The position numbers were made by a program, and so were the translations under genes. Shown piece after piece: positions 1-5,035 of a stretch of DNA of 5,035 nt (position 1 is its first letter; each line of letters starts with the position of its first letter). Origin of the DNA: Bacillota bacterium (lineage in GTDB: Bacteria > Bacillota > Dethiobacteria > DTU022 > JAAZDU01); assembly GCA_012512665.1 (NCBI GenBank), contig JAAZDU010000240.1:1-5035 (forward strand), given 5' to 3'. The notes beneath the pieces are model-generated. The model had not been told where the DNA came from, ran no database searches, and worked only from the letters and a program-made list of their open reading frames with translations.

Positions 1-51
1 CCTTCAATAGTTTCGACAATAAGTATTAATGAAATTGCAACTTTACCATAA
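1..51 (+). CDS. Possible 3' end of an upstream gene (partial, 16 residues)
   Basis: The first reading frame is open from the window edge to a TAA at 49-51 and gives the tail PSIVSTISINEIATLP. The other two forward frames close within the first 36 bases. The stop is followed at once by the AGGAGG ribosome binding site of the next small ORF, as expected for the end of a gene in a packed operon. Sixteen residues are too few to identify a family, so no function is proposed. An open frame this short could also arise by chance; the main support is its position. Confidence 0.35.
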   Translation, partial: PSIVSTISINEIATLP

Positions 52-64
52 GAGGAGGATAAAA

Positions 65-160
65 ATGGCAACAGTAAAATTAGGTTTTGAAAATAAGTTC
101 TGTAACAAGTATATACAGGCTTTATACCCTGGTTTGTATCGTTTTATTTTAATACCTTAA
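65..160 (+). CDS. Small ORF, 31 residues, unknown function
   Basis: An ATG at 65 is preceded by AGGAGG at 53-58 with a 6-base gap, close to ideal for a Firmicute. The frame runs 31 codons to a TAA at 158-160, and that TAA overlaps the AAGGAG ribosome binding site of the DUF364 gene, so the two ORFs would be translationally coupled. The peptide begins MATVKLGFENKFCNKY and ends in a hydrophobic stretch (YRFILIP). It has one cysteine and no recognisable motif. The opening resembles the first beta strand of small beta-grasp proteins such as MoaD, but there is no C-terminal Gly-Gly and it is far too short, so a decayed or truncated gene is possible. It could also be a translated leader that sets expression of the next gene. 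I do not recognise a family. Confidence 0.4.
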   Translation: MATVKLGFENKFCNKYIQALYPGLYRFILIP

Positions 161-174
161 GGAGAGATTTGGCG

Positions 175-1011
175 ATGAAAATTTTGCAAGATATTATTTC
201 GACTATTAAAAAGGATGCCCCAGTGAGAGAAGTAAGGGTAGGGCCATTTTGGACAGCCGTCAGGAGCCGTTACTGTGGCCTTTCTTCCACTTTTTTTGAT
301 CACAACCATGAAGCAGGGCCTCCCGTAAAAGAAGCCGGCAGTCTTACGGAGAAATCAGCGCTTGAATTGTGTCAGTATGCTTTTAGCGACTCACTGTTGG
401 AGAGAAGTATTGGCCTAGCAGCAATAAACTCCATTTTAGAGGTAGACATAGAGAATAATTGTTTGCAGCGGGTGAACGCATCAGAGCTTTTGCTCAATTA
501 CGGCAAGGATAAGCGCGTTAGTATTGTGGGCCATTTTCCCTTTATTCCCCGTTTGAAAGAAAAAGCAGCTAAGTTGTGGGTGCTGGAAAAACACCCTCGT
601 AGCGGTGATTTACCTTCAATAGAAGCAGAAAATGTTATTCCTCAGTCAGATCTAGTGGCCATTACGGGGACAGCACTCCTTAACGGCACAATGGAGAGCT
701 TGCTGGCGCTGTGCCGTAAAGATGCCCTGGTGATGGTTTTGGGACCGACGACCCCTAAATCTCCTGTATGGTACCGTTACGGGGTAAAGCTTATTTCTGG
801 CACAATAGTTACCGAACCTGATACTGTGCTTAAGTATGTTTCACAGGGTATTATTTTCAGCCAGTTTAAAGGAAGAGGCGTAAAACTGGTTACTATGGCT
901 GACTCTGCTGTGAGAAATCTTACAGCAGAGTTAATTAAGCAAAAGGTAAGTTTAAGCAAGGGACAGGTTAAATGTTTTAGTTTGCTTAAGAAAGCAAAAT
1001 CAAGCATATAA
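175..1011 (+). CDS. DUF4213/DUF364 family protein (putative metal chelation)
   Basis: The 278-residue protein matches the two-part DUF364 family, an N-terminal DUF4213 domain (about residues 5-90) followed by a Rossmann-like DUF364 domain (about 105-240). Visible family hallmarks are VGHFPFIPRL at 118-127, the EKHPRSGDLP segment at 138-147, SDLVAITGTALLNGT at 158-172, and VLGPTTPKSPVWYRYGV at 188-204 followed by ISGTIV at 207-212. The known structure of a Desulfitobacterium member combines an enolase-like N-terminal fold with a Rossmann-like fold, and heavy-metal chelation has been suggested; no reaction is established. It should be cytoplasmic, as there is no signal peptide or membrane segment. 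A basic tail of about 35 residues follows the core. I chose ATG at 175, 8 bases after the AAGGAGAG at 159-166; an in-frame TTG at 169 would add only two residues. It is tightly spaced behind the small ORF, so it is probably co-transcribed from a promoter upstream of the window. Confidence 0.87.
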   Translation: MKILQDIISTIKKDAPVREVRVGPFWTAVRSRYCGLSSTFFDHNHEAGPPVKEAGSLTEKSALELCQYAFSDSLLERSIGLAAINSILEVDIENNCLQRVNASELLLNYGKDKRVSIVGHFPFIPRLKEKAAKLWVLEKHPRSGDLPSIEAENVIPQSDLVAITGTALLNGTMESLLALCRKDALVMVLGPTTPKSPVWYRYGVKLISGTIVTEPDTVLKYVSQGIIFSQFKGRGVKLVTMADSAVRNLTAELIKQKVSLSKGQVKCFSLLKKAKSSI

Positions 1012-1023
1012 CTTGTCCCCTTT
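960..1023 (+). terminator. Weak candidate terminator structure at the end of the DUF364 gene
   Basis: GGGACA at 960-965 can pair with TGTCCC at 1014-1019, enclosing an inner 7-bp hairpin (TTTGCTT 981-987 with AAGCAAA 992-998, loop AAGA). A T-rich but interrupted stretch follows (1021-1039). The outer loop is large and there is no clean U-tract, so this is weak. It is recorded because nothing else between the DUF364 gene and the next gene looks like a terminator. Confidence 0.2.
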
Positions 1024-1094
1024 GTTTGTGTGTCTTTTTGGCTATAGCCCTTCGGATAACATATTTTGCTTTAATGCCATTAGTTTACTTTCTA

Positions 1095-1123
1095 TTGACT
1101 CTGGAAAGAATTTTAAGTACTAT
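1095..1123 (+). promoter_or_regulatory. Sigma-A-like promoter for the triple-HTH gene
   Basis: TTGACT at 1095-1100 and TACTAT at 1118-1123 are separated by 17 bases, which matches the housekeeping promoter pattern (5 of 6 and 4 of 6 consensus bases). The predicted start would be near 1130, giving a leader of about 120 bases before the ATG at 1254. The surrounding DNA is very AT-rich. Part of the -10 region is repeated 62 bases downstream, see the separate entry. Confidence 0.6.
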
Positions 1124-1179
1124 AAAATATAAAATTGCTTTGTAATACAATTATTTCTGCTAAGGCTCCATAACCGGAA

Positions 1180-1201
1180 TACTATAATAAATATAAAATA
1201 T
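1180..1201 (+). promoter_or_regulatory. Second -10-like element repeating the upstream promoter sequence
   Basis: TACTATAA at 1180-1187 repeats 1118-1125, and TATAAAATAT at 1192-1201 repeats 1121-1130. A perfect TATAAT lies at 1183-1188, but the matching -35 position (CTGCTA at 1157-1162) is poor. It could be a second, activator-dependent promoter or a duplicated binding site through which the HTH protein controls its own gene. Chance similarity in AT-rich DNA is also possible. Confidence 0.3.
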
Positions 1202-1253
1202 AGAGGAGCAGGTAATTTACTTTGGGTAAAACTTTAAGAAAGGAACCAATTAA

Positions 1254-2033
1254 ATGTTTAAGGGCGAACAGGTGCGAAAATTACGTGAGGAAAGGAATTA
1301 TTCTCTGGAAGATCTAGCCAAAAAGGGAGGAATTTCTGTTTCTTATTTAAGTGAGATAGAAAGGGGCAGTAAAACACCTTCTTTGACTACCATAGAAAAA
1401 ATTTCTGCTGCTTTAAATGTTTCATCTAAGGAATTGTTTGCAACACAGAACAAGGAGAGCGGTATCATCCTTGGTGAACGCATTAGGGCTTATCGTGAAG
1501 AAAAAGGGTTAAGTCTTAAAGATCTTGCCGATCTATCAGGACTTTCTTATTCCTATCTTTGCGAAATTGAAAAAGGCGCTGTTTTGCCCTCTATTAGAGG
1601 ATTAAAAAAAATAGCCTCCAGCATGGACGTTCCTCTAAAAAGCCTGATGTCTCCTAGCGCATCCCTGGGGTCAAAATTAACTAATGTCCGGAAGGAGCAG
1701 GGATTAAGCCAGGCTGAGCTGGCGAGAAGGGCCGGGCTTTCCCCGGGGCTTATTGGCCAAATTGAGAAAGGCAAGGTGGAGCCGTCTTTAAAGACCATAG
1801 AAAAAATTGCAGCGGCTTTAAATATTTCACCTTGCTATTTTATTGTGGAGGAAGACGGCCTGCAGGAAATGCTTAGCCTTTTAAGTGCCGATGTAAGAGC
1901 ACTGCTTATGGAACCAAAAGTTTTGTCTGTTTTACGTATGCTTCGACAGTGCAATGAGAAAGAGTTTCGCTTTGTTCTTGATTTCATTAAATTGTTAAAA
2001 CGGTCCAACCTGTGTGATAGCGGTCAAGAATGA
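1254..2033 (+). CDS. Transcriptional regulator with three tandem XRE (Cro/C1) HTH domains
   Basis: The 259-residue protein contains three consecutive Cro/C1-type helix-turn-helix domains, at about 4-63, 72-131 and 137-197. Each has the same layout: a first helix (VRKLREERN at 7, IRAYREEKG at 77, LTNVRKEQG at 142), an LxxLAxxxGxS turn, a recognition helix ending in IERG, IEKG or IEKG, then PS and a helix plus a hydrophobic closing segment. Residues 198-259 form an acidic-then-basic helical tail without a known ligand domain; it may mediate dimerisation. Most XRE regulators carry one such domain, so one chain here could contact three half-sites. The ATG at 1254 follows AAAGGA at 1239-1244 with a 9-base gap. 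Domains 1 and 3 still share nucleotide similarity, pointing to internal duplication. The target is unknown; the adjacent promoter at 2218 or its own promoter are the obvious candidates. No peptidase, cupin or toxin-antitoxin partner is present. Confidence 0.93.
   Translation: MFKGEQVRKLREERNYSLEDLAKKGGISVSYLSEIERGSKTPSLTTIEKISAALNVSSKELFATQNKESGIILGERIRAYREEKGLSLKDLADLSGLSYSYLCEIEKGAVLPSIRGLKKIASSMDVPLKSLMSPSASLGSKLTNVRKEQGLSQAELARRAGLSPGLIGQIEKGKVEPSLKTIEKIAAALNISPCYFIVEEDGLQEMLSLLSADVRALLMEPKVLSVLRMLRQCNEKEFRFVLDFIKLLKRSNLCDSGQE
1381..1829 (+). repeat. Diverged direct repeat within the HTH gene (domains 1 and 3)
   Basis: Bases 1381-1424 and 1786-1829 match at 37 of 44 positions, including an identical 15-base core (1389-1403 and 1794-1808). 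The offset is 405 bases, exactly 135 codons, so the repeat is in frame and encodes the last helices of HTH domains 1 and 3 (PSLTTIEKI and PSLKTIEKI). Domain 2 is clearly more diverged at the same place (PSIRGLKKI). This fits a domain duplication or later gene conversion. Confidence 0.7.
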
Positions 2034-2185
2034 AAAGAATATTTCCTGCCAAATAAAACCATCCCCACTTTGGTTTCCTCTGTTTCCAAGGATTCCCGGT
2101 TGCTTGCTAATATTTTTTGATAGTTAGCCGATGGCTTGCTTATGTTTGTATTTTTCTGTTATCTTAGCTATAAAGAAATTTGAGG

Positions 2186-2211
2186 AGCTGCCTGTTAGAG
2201 CTGCTGCAGCT
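2186..2211. promoter_or_regulatory. Candidate operator: three AGCTGC half-sites
   Basis: AGCTGC occurs at 2186-2191 and 2199-2204, and its reverse complement GCAGCT at 2206-2211. The last two form a perfect 6-1-6 inverted repeat centred on T2205. The first two are 13 bases apart in the same orientation, which is just over one helical turn. The cluster ends 6 bases before the -35 box at 2218, a position typical of activator sites and also compatible with repression. The binding protein is unknown; the HTH protein encoded just upstream is the nearest candidate. Confidence 0.4.
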
Positions 2212-2217
2212 AGCATT

Positions 2218-2246
2218 TTGACACGGCGCTAATTATATATTAGGAT
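2218..2246 (+). promoter_or_regulatory. Strong sigma-A-like promoter for the DUF1538/P-II unit
   Basis: A perfect TTGACA at 2218-2223 is followed after 17 bases by TAGGAT at 2241-2246 (4 of 6 consensus). Transcription would start near 2253, giving a T-rich leader of about 115 bases before the GTG at 2368. This is the best promoter in the window and is directly flanked by the AGCTGC cluster. Confidence 0.65.
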
Positions 2247-2331
2247 TGGAGTAAGATATAGAAATGCTTTTTTTTATTTCCGGACAATATTATTTTTTTG
2301 ATCAACATATTGCCATTTTGTTCTAGTAATG

Positions 2332-2354
2332 CCTTTTAATTAACTTAATTAAGG
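2332..2354. repeat. AT-rich imperfect inverted repeat next to the ribosome binding site
   Basis: Two TTAATTAA octamers (2336-2343 and 2345-2352) flank a single C at 2344, with CC at the left end and GG at the right end, making an almost symmetrical 23-base element. It ends 2 bases before the GAGGTGAT ribosome binding site at 2357-2364. It could be an operator or a weak RNA hairpin masking the site; low-complexity AT sequence is the alternative. Confidence 0.3.
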
Positions 2355-2356
2355 TT

Positions 2357-2370
2357 GAGGTGATTTAGTG
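2357..2370 (+). promoter_or_regulatory. Ribosome binding site that fixes a GTG start
   Basis: GAGGTGAT at 2357-2364 is fully complementary to the end of 16S rRNA, and its GAGG core lies 7 bases before the GTG at 2368. No in-frame ATG with a comparable site is nearby, so GTG is the start of the membrane protein. Confidence 0.8.
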
Positions 2371-3930
2371 ACTGAATTGCTATTAGAAAAACTAAAGGAG
2401 GCTACATTTTCGATAGTACCAATTGTTATTTTGGTAATGATCCTGAATTTTACTCTAGCGCCAATGCCCTTGTGGGGTGGTGTTGTTCTTTTTTTAGTCA
2501 GCGCTTTTTTAATGATCTTAGGAATATCCCTATTTAACCTGGGCGTGGATATATCCTTAATTCCGATAGGTGAATATGTAGGTTCTGCCATAGTCAAAAG
2601 CAGGAACTTGTTACTAATAATTATAATGACTTTTATTTTAGGAATATTTGTTACTGTAGCAGAGCCGGATTTAATTATATTGGCCGGTCAGATAAGCGGT
2701 GTGCCGGATTCCATTATTATTATCACGGTTTCGATTGGTGTAGGCTTGGCAGTGGCAGGGGCTTTTTTAAGAATATTGTTTCAGCTGCCTTTATCGTATA
2801 TTCTAATTGCCTGTTATCTGATAGCATTTATCCTTTCTGGCTTCACTGGCAATGAATTTCTCTCTATAGCCTGGGAATCTGGTGCGGTGACCACAGGCCC
2901 CATTTTGGTGCCTTTTGTAATGGCCCTCGGGCTTGGGTTAACGTCAATCCGCGGTGATAAGACGTCAGAGGAGGACAGTTTTGGTCTTGTTGCTCTAACC
3001 CTTATAGGGCCGATTATCGTTGTGTTGATCCTTGGAATGTTTTTTAAGCCTTCGGGTGGCAGTGCTATGAGCGTGCCAGGGCTAGAGTCATTTTCAGACA
3101 TAGTCTCACTTTATAGTTCCAATTTTACGGCATACTTTGTGCAGGTAGCCATAGCTTTGTTTCCAATAATTTTTCTTTTTGCTATCTTTCAAGTATGGAG
3201 GCTGCGATTAAAAACAAGGACATTATTAAAAATCGGTGTTGGCACAATATACACCTATTTAGGCCTAGTCTTATTTTTAGCCAGCGCAAATATCGGCTTT
3301 ATGCCCGCAGGATATCAGCTGGGAAGCATCCTAATTGAAAATACAAATTCTTTGACGCTCATTCTTGTTGGATTAGCCATAGGTTTTTTTGTTGTTGCTG
3401 CAGAACCAGCCGTTTTTGTTTTAAAAAGACAGGTTGAAGAAGTTACAGAAGGGGTAATTTCCGCCAAAGCGATGGGTATGGGGCTATCTGTTGGAGTGGC
3501 TGTATCCGTAGGCTTAGCCATGCTCCGTGTTGTTACGGGATTATCTATCCTTTATTTTATTATTCCGGGATATATGATTGCCCATATCCTGTCATTTTAT
3601 ATCCCCCCTCTTTTTAACTCAATTGCATTTGATTCAGGTGCAGTTGCTTCGGGGCCGCTGGCGGCAACATTTATGCTTTCTTTTGCCATAGGAGCCAGTG
3701 AAGCTATCGGTGGCAGTGTATATACCGATGCATTCGGTATTGTTGCACTCGTAGCCTTGATGCCGGTCATTACCCTTTCATTGTTTGGTTTGATCTTTGC
3801 CATTAAATCAAGAATTGCAGAAAGGGAAGTTGTTATACCAGCTGTAGAGGATACAATTATTGATTTAGACGATTCTTCCGATCAAGCTGTTGAAGATAAT
3901 AAACCTGATGAAATTTCCCGACCCTATTAA
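2368..3930 (+). CDS. DUF1538 membrane protein, two fused repeats (UmpAB-like antiporter)
   Basis: The 520-residue integral membrane protein has about 13-14 hydrophobic segments and two copies of the DUF1538 domain about 250 residues apart. Matching motifs are AEPDL at 98-102 and AEPAV at 345-349, WESGAVTTGP at 169-178 and FDSGAVASGP at 421-430, EDSFGLVAL at 202-210 and TDAFGIVAL at 453-461, and the GISLFNLG and GLVLFLAS regions at 52 and 299. The paired acidic residues (Glu99/Glu346, Glu170/Asp422, Asp203/Asp454) are plausible ion-binding sites. In Halomonas, two separate DUF1538 proteins, UmpA and UmpB, act together as a monovalent cation/proton antiporter; here both halves are on one chain, so antiport of Na+ or K+ against H+ is the best guess, but the substrate is not proven. 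There is no signal peptide. An acidic cytoplasmic-type tail (about 481-520) is a possible docking site. The gene is followed 123 bases later by a P-II-like gene. Confidence 0.92.
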   Translation: MTELLLEKLKEATFSIVPIVILVMILNFTLAPMPLWGGVVLFLVSAFLMILGISLFNLGVDISLIPIGEYVGSAIVKSRNLLLIIIMTFILGIFVTVAEPDLIILAGQISGVPDSIIIITVSIGVGLAVAGAFLRILFQLPLSYILIACYLIAFILSGFTGNEFLSIAWESGAVTTGPILVPFVMALGLGLTSIRGDKTSEEDSFGLVALTLIGPIIVVLILGMFFKPSGGSAMSVPGLESFSDIVSLYSSNFTAYFVQVAIALFPIIFLFAIFQVWRLRLKTRTLLKIGVGTIYTYLGLVLFLASANIGFMPAGYQLGSILIENTNSLTLILVGLAIGFFVVAAEPAVFVLKRQVEEVTEGVISAKAMGMGLSVGVAVSVGLAMLRVVTGLSILYFIIPGYMIAHILSFYIPPLFNSIAFDSGAVASGPLAATFMLSFAIGASEAIGGSVYTDAFGIVALVALMPVITLSLFGLIFAIKSRIAEREVVIPAVEDTIIDLDDSSDQAVEDNKPDEISRPY

Positions 3931-4053
3931 AGAAGACACATAAGCAATTTTCAACCAATTCAAAGGGAGATGGTGCGGCTAAATAAAAGGTAAGAGGCTT
4001 CATAAAATCATGCGATTTATATATTGTATATTAAACCAAACGGAGGGTTACTA

Positions 4054-4782
4054 ATGAGAAGTAGTTCGGTGACCAGATTGGAGGCACTGATTACTATAAT
4101 GGATTACAGTTTACGAGATGTTTTGATTAAGTTATTAAATAAAAGCAGCATACCAATGTTCTTGCTTTTTCATGGGTACGGTTCGGCTAAATCAGTAATT
4201 TACGACATCCTTGGTTATGGAGGGCCCAAGAAAGTTATTTCTGTAAGTATTCAGACAAAAAAAATGTCAGATTATATTTTAAATCAACTTCATAATGAAA
4301 TTGATTTTAGCAAGCCAGGAACAGGGGTAGCATGTACAATAAGCTTAAGCAGTATCAGCAGTGTTCTTTCGATGATCCTTAAACAGACTGATGAAAAAAT
4401 AAATGAGGAAAAAATAAAGATGGGAAGTGAGAAAGTGATTGTAACATCAAAGGAGCCCTATCATTTAATCGTAACTATTGTTAATAGAGGATACTTTGAA
4501 CAAGTTATGGATGCTGCCAAAGCTGCTGGGGCCACCGGCGGTACATTAGTTCATGCACGTGGTTTAGGTTCAAAAGAAGCAATAAAATATCTTGGTATAA
4601 CTATACAACCAGAGAAAGACCTTGTTCTAATACTTGCACCACAGGAAAAAAGGCATGCTATTATGGAAAGTATAACTCATGAGGTGGGGTTAAATACGGC
4701 GGGAAATGGTATCTGTTTTTCTCTACCGGTTAATTGTGCCCTGGGTATGGAAGCGGGTATAAATAACATAAACAAACTTTAA
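4054..4782 (+). CDS. Tandem P-II-like (GlnB-fold) regulatory protein
   Basis: The 242-residue soluble protein contains two P-II-like domains, at about 7-104 and 136-230, joined by a charged linker (111-130). Each shows a first strand (LEALITIMD at 9, YHLIVTIVN at 136), a glycine-rich short T-loop-like segment (HGYGSAKSVIYDILGYGG at 40-57, ARGLGSKEAIKYLGI at 168-182), the strand after it (KVISVSI, DLVLILA), and a PGTG or AGNG turn before the last strand (88-91, 216-219). That turn corresponds to the nucleotide-contacting GDGK region of GlnB. The T-loops are shorter than in GlnB and the usual uridylylation context is absent, so covalent control by GlnD is unlikely. Position right after the DUF1538 gene suggests it regulates that transporter. 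I chose ATG at 4054, 7 bases after GGAGG at 4042-4046; an upstream in-frame TTG at 4024 lacks a ribosome binding site. The 123-base gap has no terminator, so both genes are probably one transcript. Confidence 0.87.
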   Translation: MRSSSVTRLEALITIMDYSLRDVLIKLLNKSSIPMFLLFHGYGSAKSVIYDILGYGGPKKVISVSIQTKKMSDYILNQLHNEIDFSKPGTGVACTISLSSISSVLSMILKQTDEKINEEKIKMGSEKVIVTSKEPYHLIVTIVNRGYFEQVMDAAKAAGATGGTLVHARGLGSKEAIKYLGITIQPEKDLVLILAPQEKRHAIMESITHEVGLNTAGNGICFSLPVNCALGMEAGINNINKL

Positions 4783-4825
4783 TTAATTATCGAAGAAGAA
4801 ATTTGCTCTACCTAGCTAAAAAATA

Positions 4826-4867
4826 AGAGTGCTACAGACGCAAGAGGCCTGTAAGCACTCTTTTTTT
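4826..4867 (+). terminator. Intrinsic terminator after the P-II-like gene
   Basis: AGAGTGCTACAG at 4826-4837 pairs with the arm at 4849-4861 over 12 base pairs, with one bulged A (4853 or 4854) and an 11-base loop. Seven T residues follow (4861-4867). A run of six A residues (4818-4823) precedes the stem, so the structure could also end transcription coming from the right on the other strand. Confidence 0.92.
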
Positions 4868-5035
4868 GCGCCAACGAGTAAACATGTATAAGGTAAACAG
4901 AATAGCAGCTATAATTTTGTCACATAATTCTAAAGGCTTCAAGCATTTTTTCAGAGAATTTCTTGAAATAAAAATGAAATAAAAATGGCTTATAAATGAC
5001 TAATAAAAATAATAGCAAATAAAGAATTAATAATC
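4868..5035. other. AT-rich end of window, no supported gene
   Basis: This stretch holds no ORF with a ribosome binding site and no clear promoter. The only structure seen is a perfect tandem copy of GAAATAAAAAT (4965-4975 and 4976-4986). A minus-strand frame open from the window edge for 37 codons is hydrophobic and low in complexity and probably chance. Confidence 0.6.

Larger units (their letters stand above)
2034..2367 (+). other. 334-base intergenic regulatory region
   Basis: No convincing gene lies here. In order it holds a weak hairpin after the HTH gene (AAACCA 2056-2061 with TGGTTT 2071-2076, no U-tract), two copies of GCTTGCT (2102-2108 and 2134-2140), a possible weak promoter (TTGTAT 2146-2151, 17 bases, TATAAA 2169-2174), the AGCTGC half-site cluster, a strong promoter at 2218-2246, a T-rich leader, and an AT-rich near-palindrome beside the ribosome binding site of the membrane-protein gene. 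Confidence 0.7.

Noticed and set aside
1040..1049. The 10-base palindrome GGCTATAGCC as a terminator or operator.
   Set aside because: As a hairpin it has only three pairs and no U-tract after it; as a lone palindrome it has no second copy in the window.
1222..1317. A TTG-started ORF downstream of AGAGGAG at 1202-1208, overlapping the start of the HTH gene out of frame.
   Set aside because: The 13-base spacing is too long, and its codons run mostly inside the well-supported HTH gene.
2285..2312. An inverted repeat CAATAT / ATATTG in the leader of the DUF1538 gene as a possible riboswitch or attenuator stem.
   Set aside because: It has only six A/T-rich pairs around a 16-base loop, no conserved riboswitch core and no competing terminator stem.
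2264..2326. A 20-codon ATG ORF (MLFFISGQYYFF...) in the leader of the DUF1538 gene, a possible leader peptide.
   Set aside because: The nearest GGAG-like sequence is about 14 bases upstream, too far, and the codons simply reflect T-runs in AT-rich DNA.
3970..3993. A 7-codon ORF (ATG GTG CGG ... TAA) between the membrane protein and the P-II-like gene.
   Set aside because: The GGGAG before it directly abuts the ATG, leaving no spacing for initiation, and the ORF is too short to support.
3999..4027. A possible promoter (TTCATA, 17 bases, TATTGT) just before the P-II-like gene.
   Set aside because: Both boxes are weak and transcription would start only a few bases before the ribosome binding site; co-transcription with the DUF1538 gene is simpler.
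4884..4982. A 32-codon ATG ORF (MYKVNRIAAIIL...) after the terminator.
   Set aside because: There is no ribosome binding site and no clear promoter, and its end falls in the GAAATAAAAAT tandem repeat.
4922..5035. A minus-strand frame open from the window edge for 37 codons, possible 3' end of a convergent gene.
   Set aside because: The peptide is low-complexity and hydrophobic as expected from AT-rich noncoding DNA; sequence beyond the window would be needed.

Overview
The window looks like low-GC, Gram-positive (Firmicutes, probably Clostridia / Peptococcaceae-like) chromosome. This rests on AT-rich intergenic DNA, strong AGGAGG-type ribosome binding sites, sigma-A-like promoters, GTG/ATG starts and the protein families present. 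Every supported gene is on the + strand. I see no rRNA, tRNA, CRISPR array or insertion sequence.

Region 1 (1-1011) is a tightly packed segment. It holds a possible 3' tail of an upstream gene (1-51), a 31-codon small ORF with a near-perfect Shine-Dalgarno (65-160), and a full-length DUF4213/DUF364 protein (175-1011, putative metal-chelating Rossmann-like family). Each stop codon runs into the next ribosome binding site, as in an operon. Region 2 (1012-1253) is an AT-rich regulatory spacer with a promoter and a partly repeated promoter-like element. It leads into a regulator made of three tandem Cro/C1-type (XRE) helix-turn-helix domains and a helical tail (1254-2033).

Region 3 (2034-2367) is a 334-base regulatory spacer. 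It carries a TTGACA-N17-TAGGAT promoter, a cluster of three AGCTGC half-sites just upstream of the -35 box, and an AT-rich near-palindrome next to the ribosome binding site of the following gene. Region 4 (2368-4782) is a two-gene unit. The first gene encodes a 520-residue membrane protein built from two DUF1538 repeats, a single-chain form of the UmpA/UmpB type cation/proton antiporter. The second encodes a 242-residue soluble protein made of two fused P-II-like domains. It ends at a strong intrinsic terminator (4826-4867). The last 168 bases are AT-rich and show no convincing gene.

The most interesting unit is region 4. A duplicated-and-fused transporter followed by a duplicated-and-fused P-II-like protein suggests a transporter gated by a nucleotide- or metabolite-sensing partner, by analogy with AmtB-GlnK and SbtA-SbtB. 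The triple-HTH regulator just upstream is a natural candidate to control it through the AGCTGC cluster. That control, and the coupling to P-II, are inferences.
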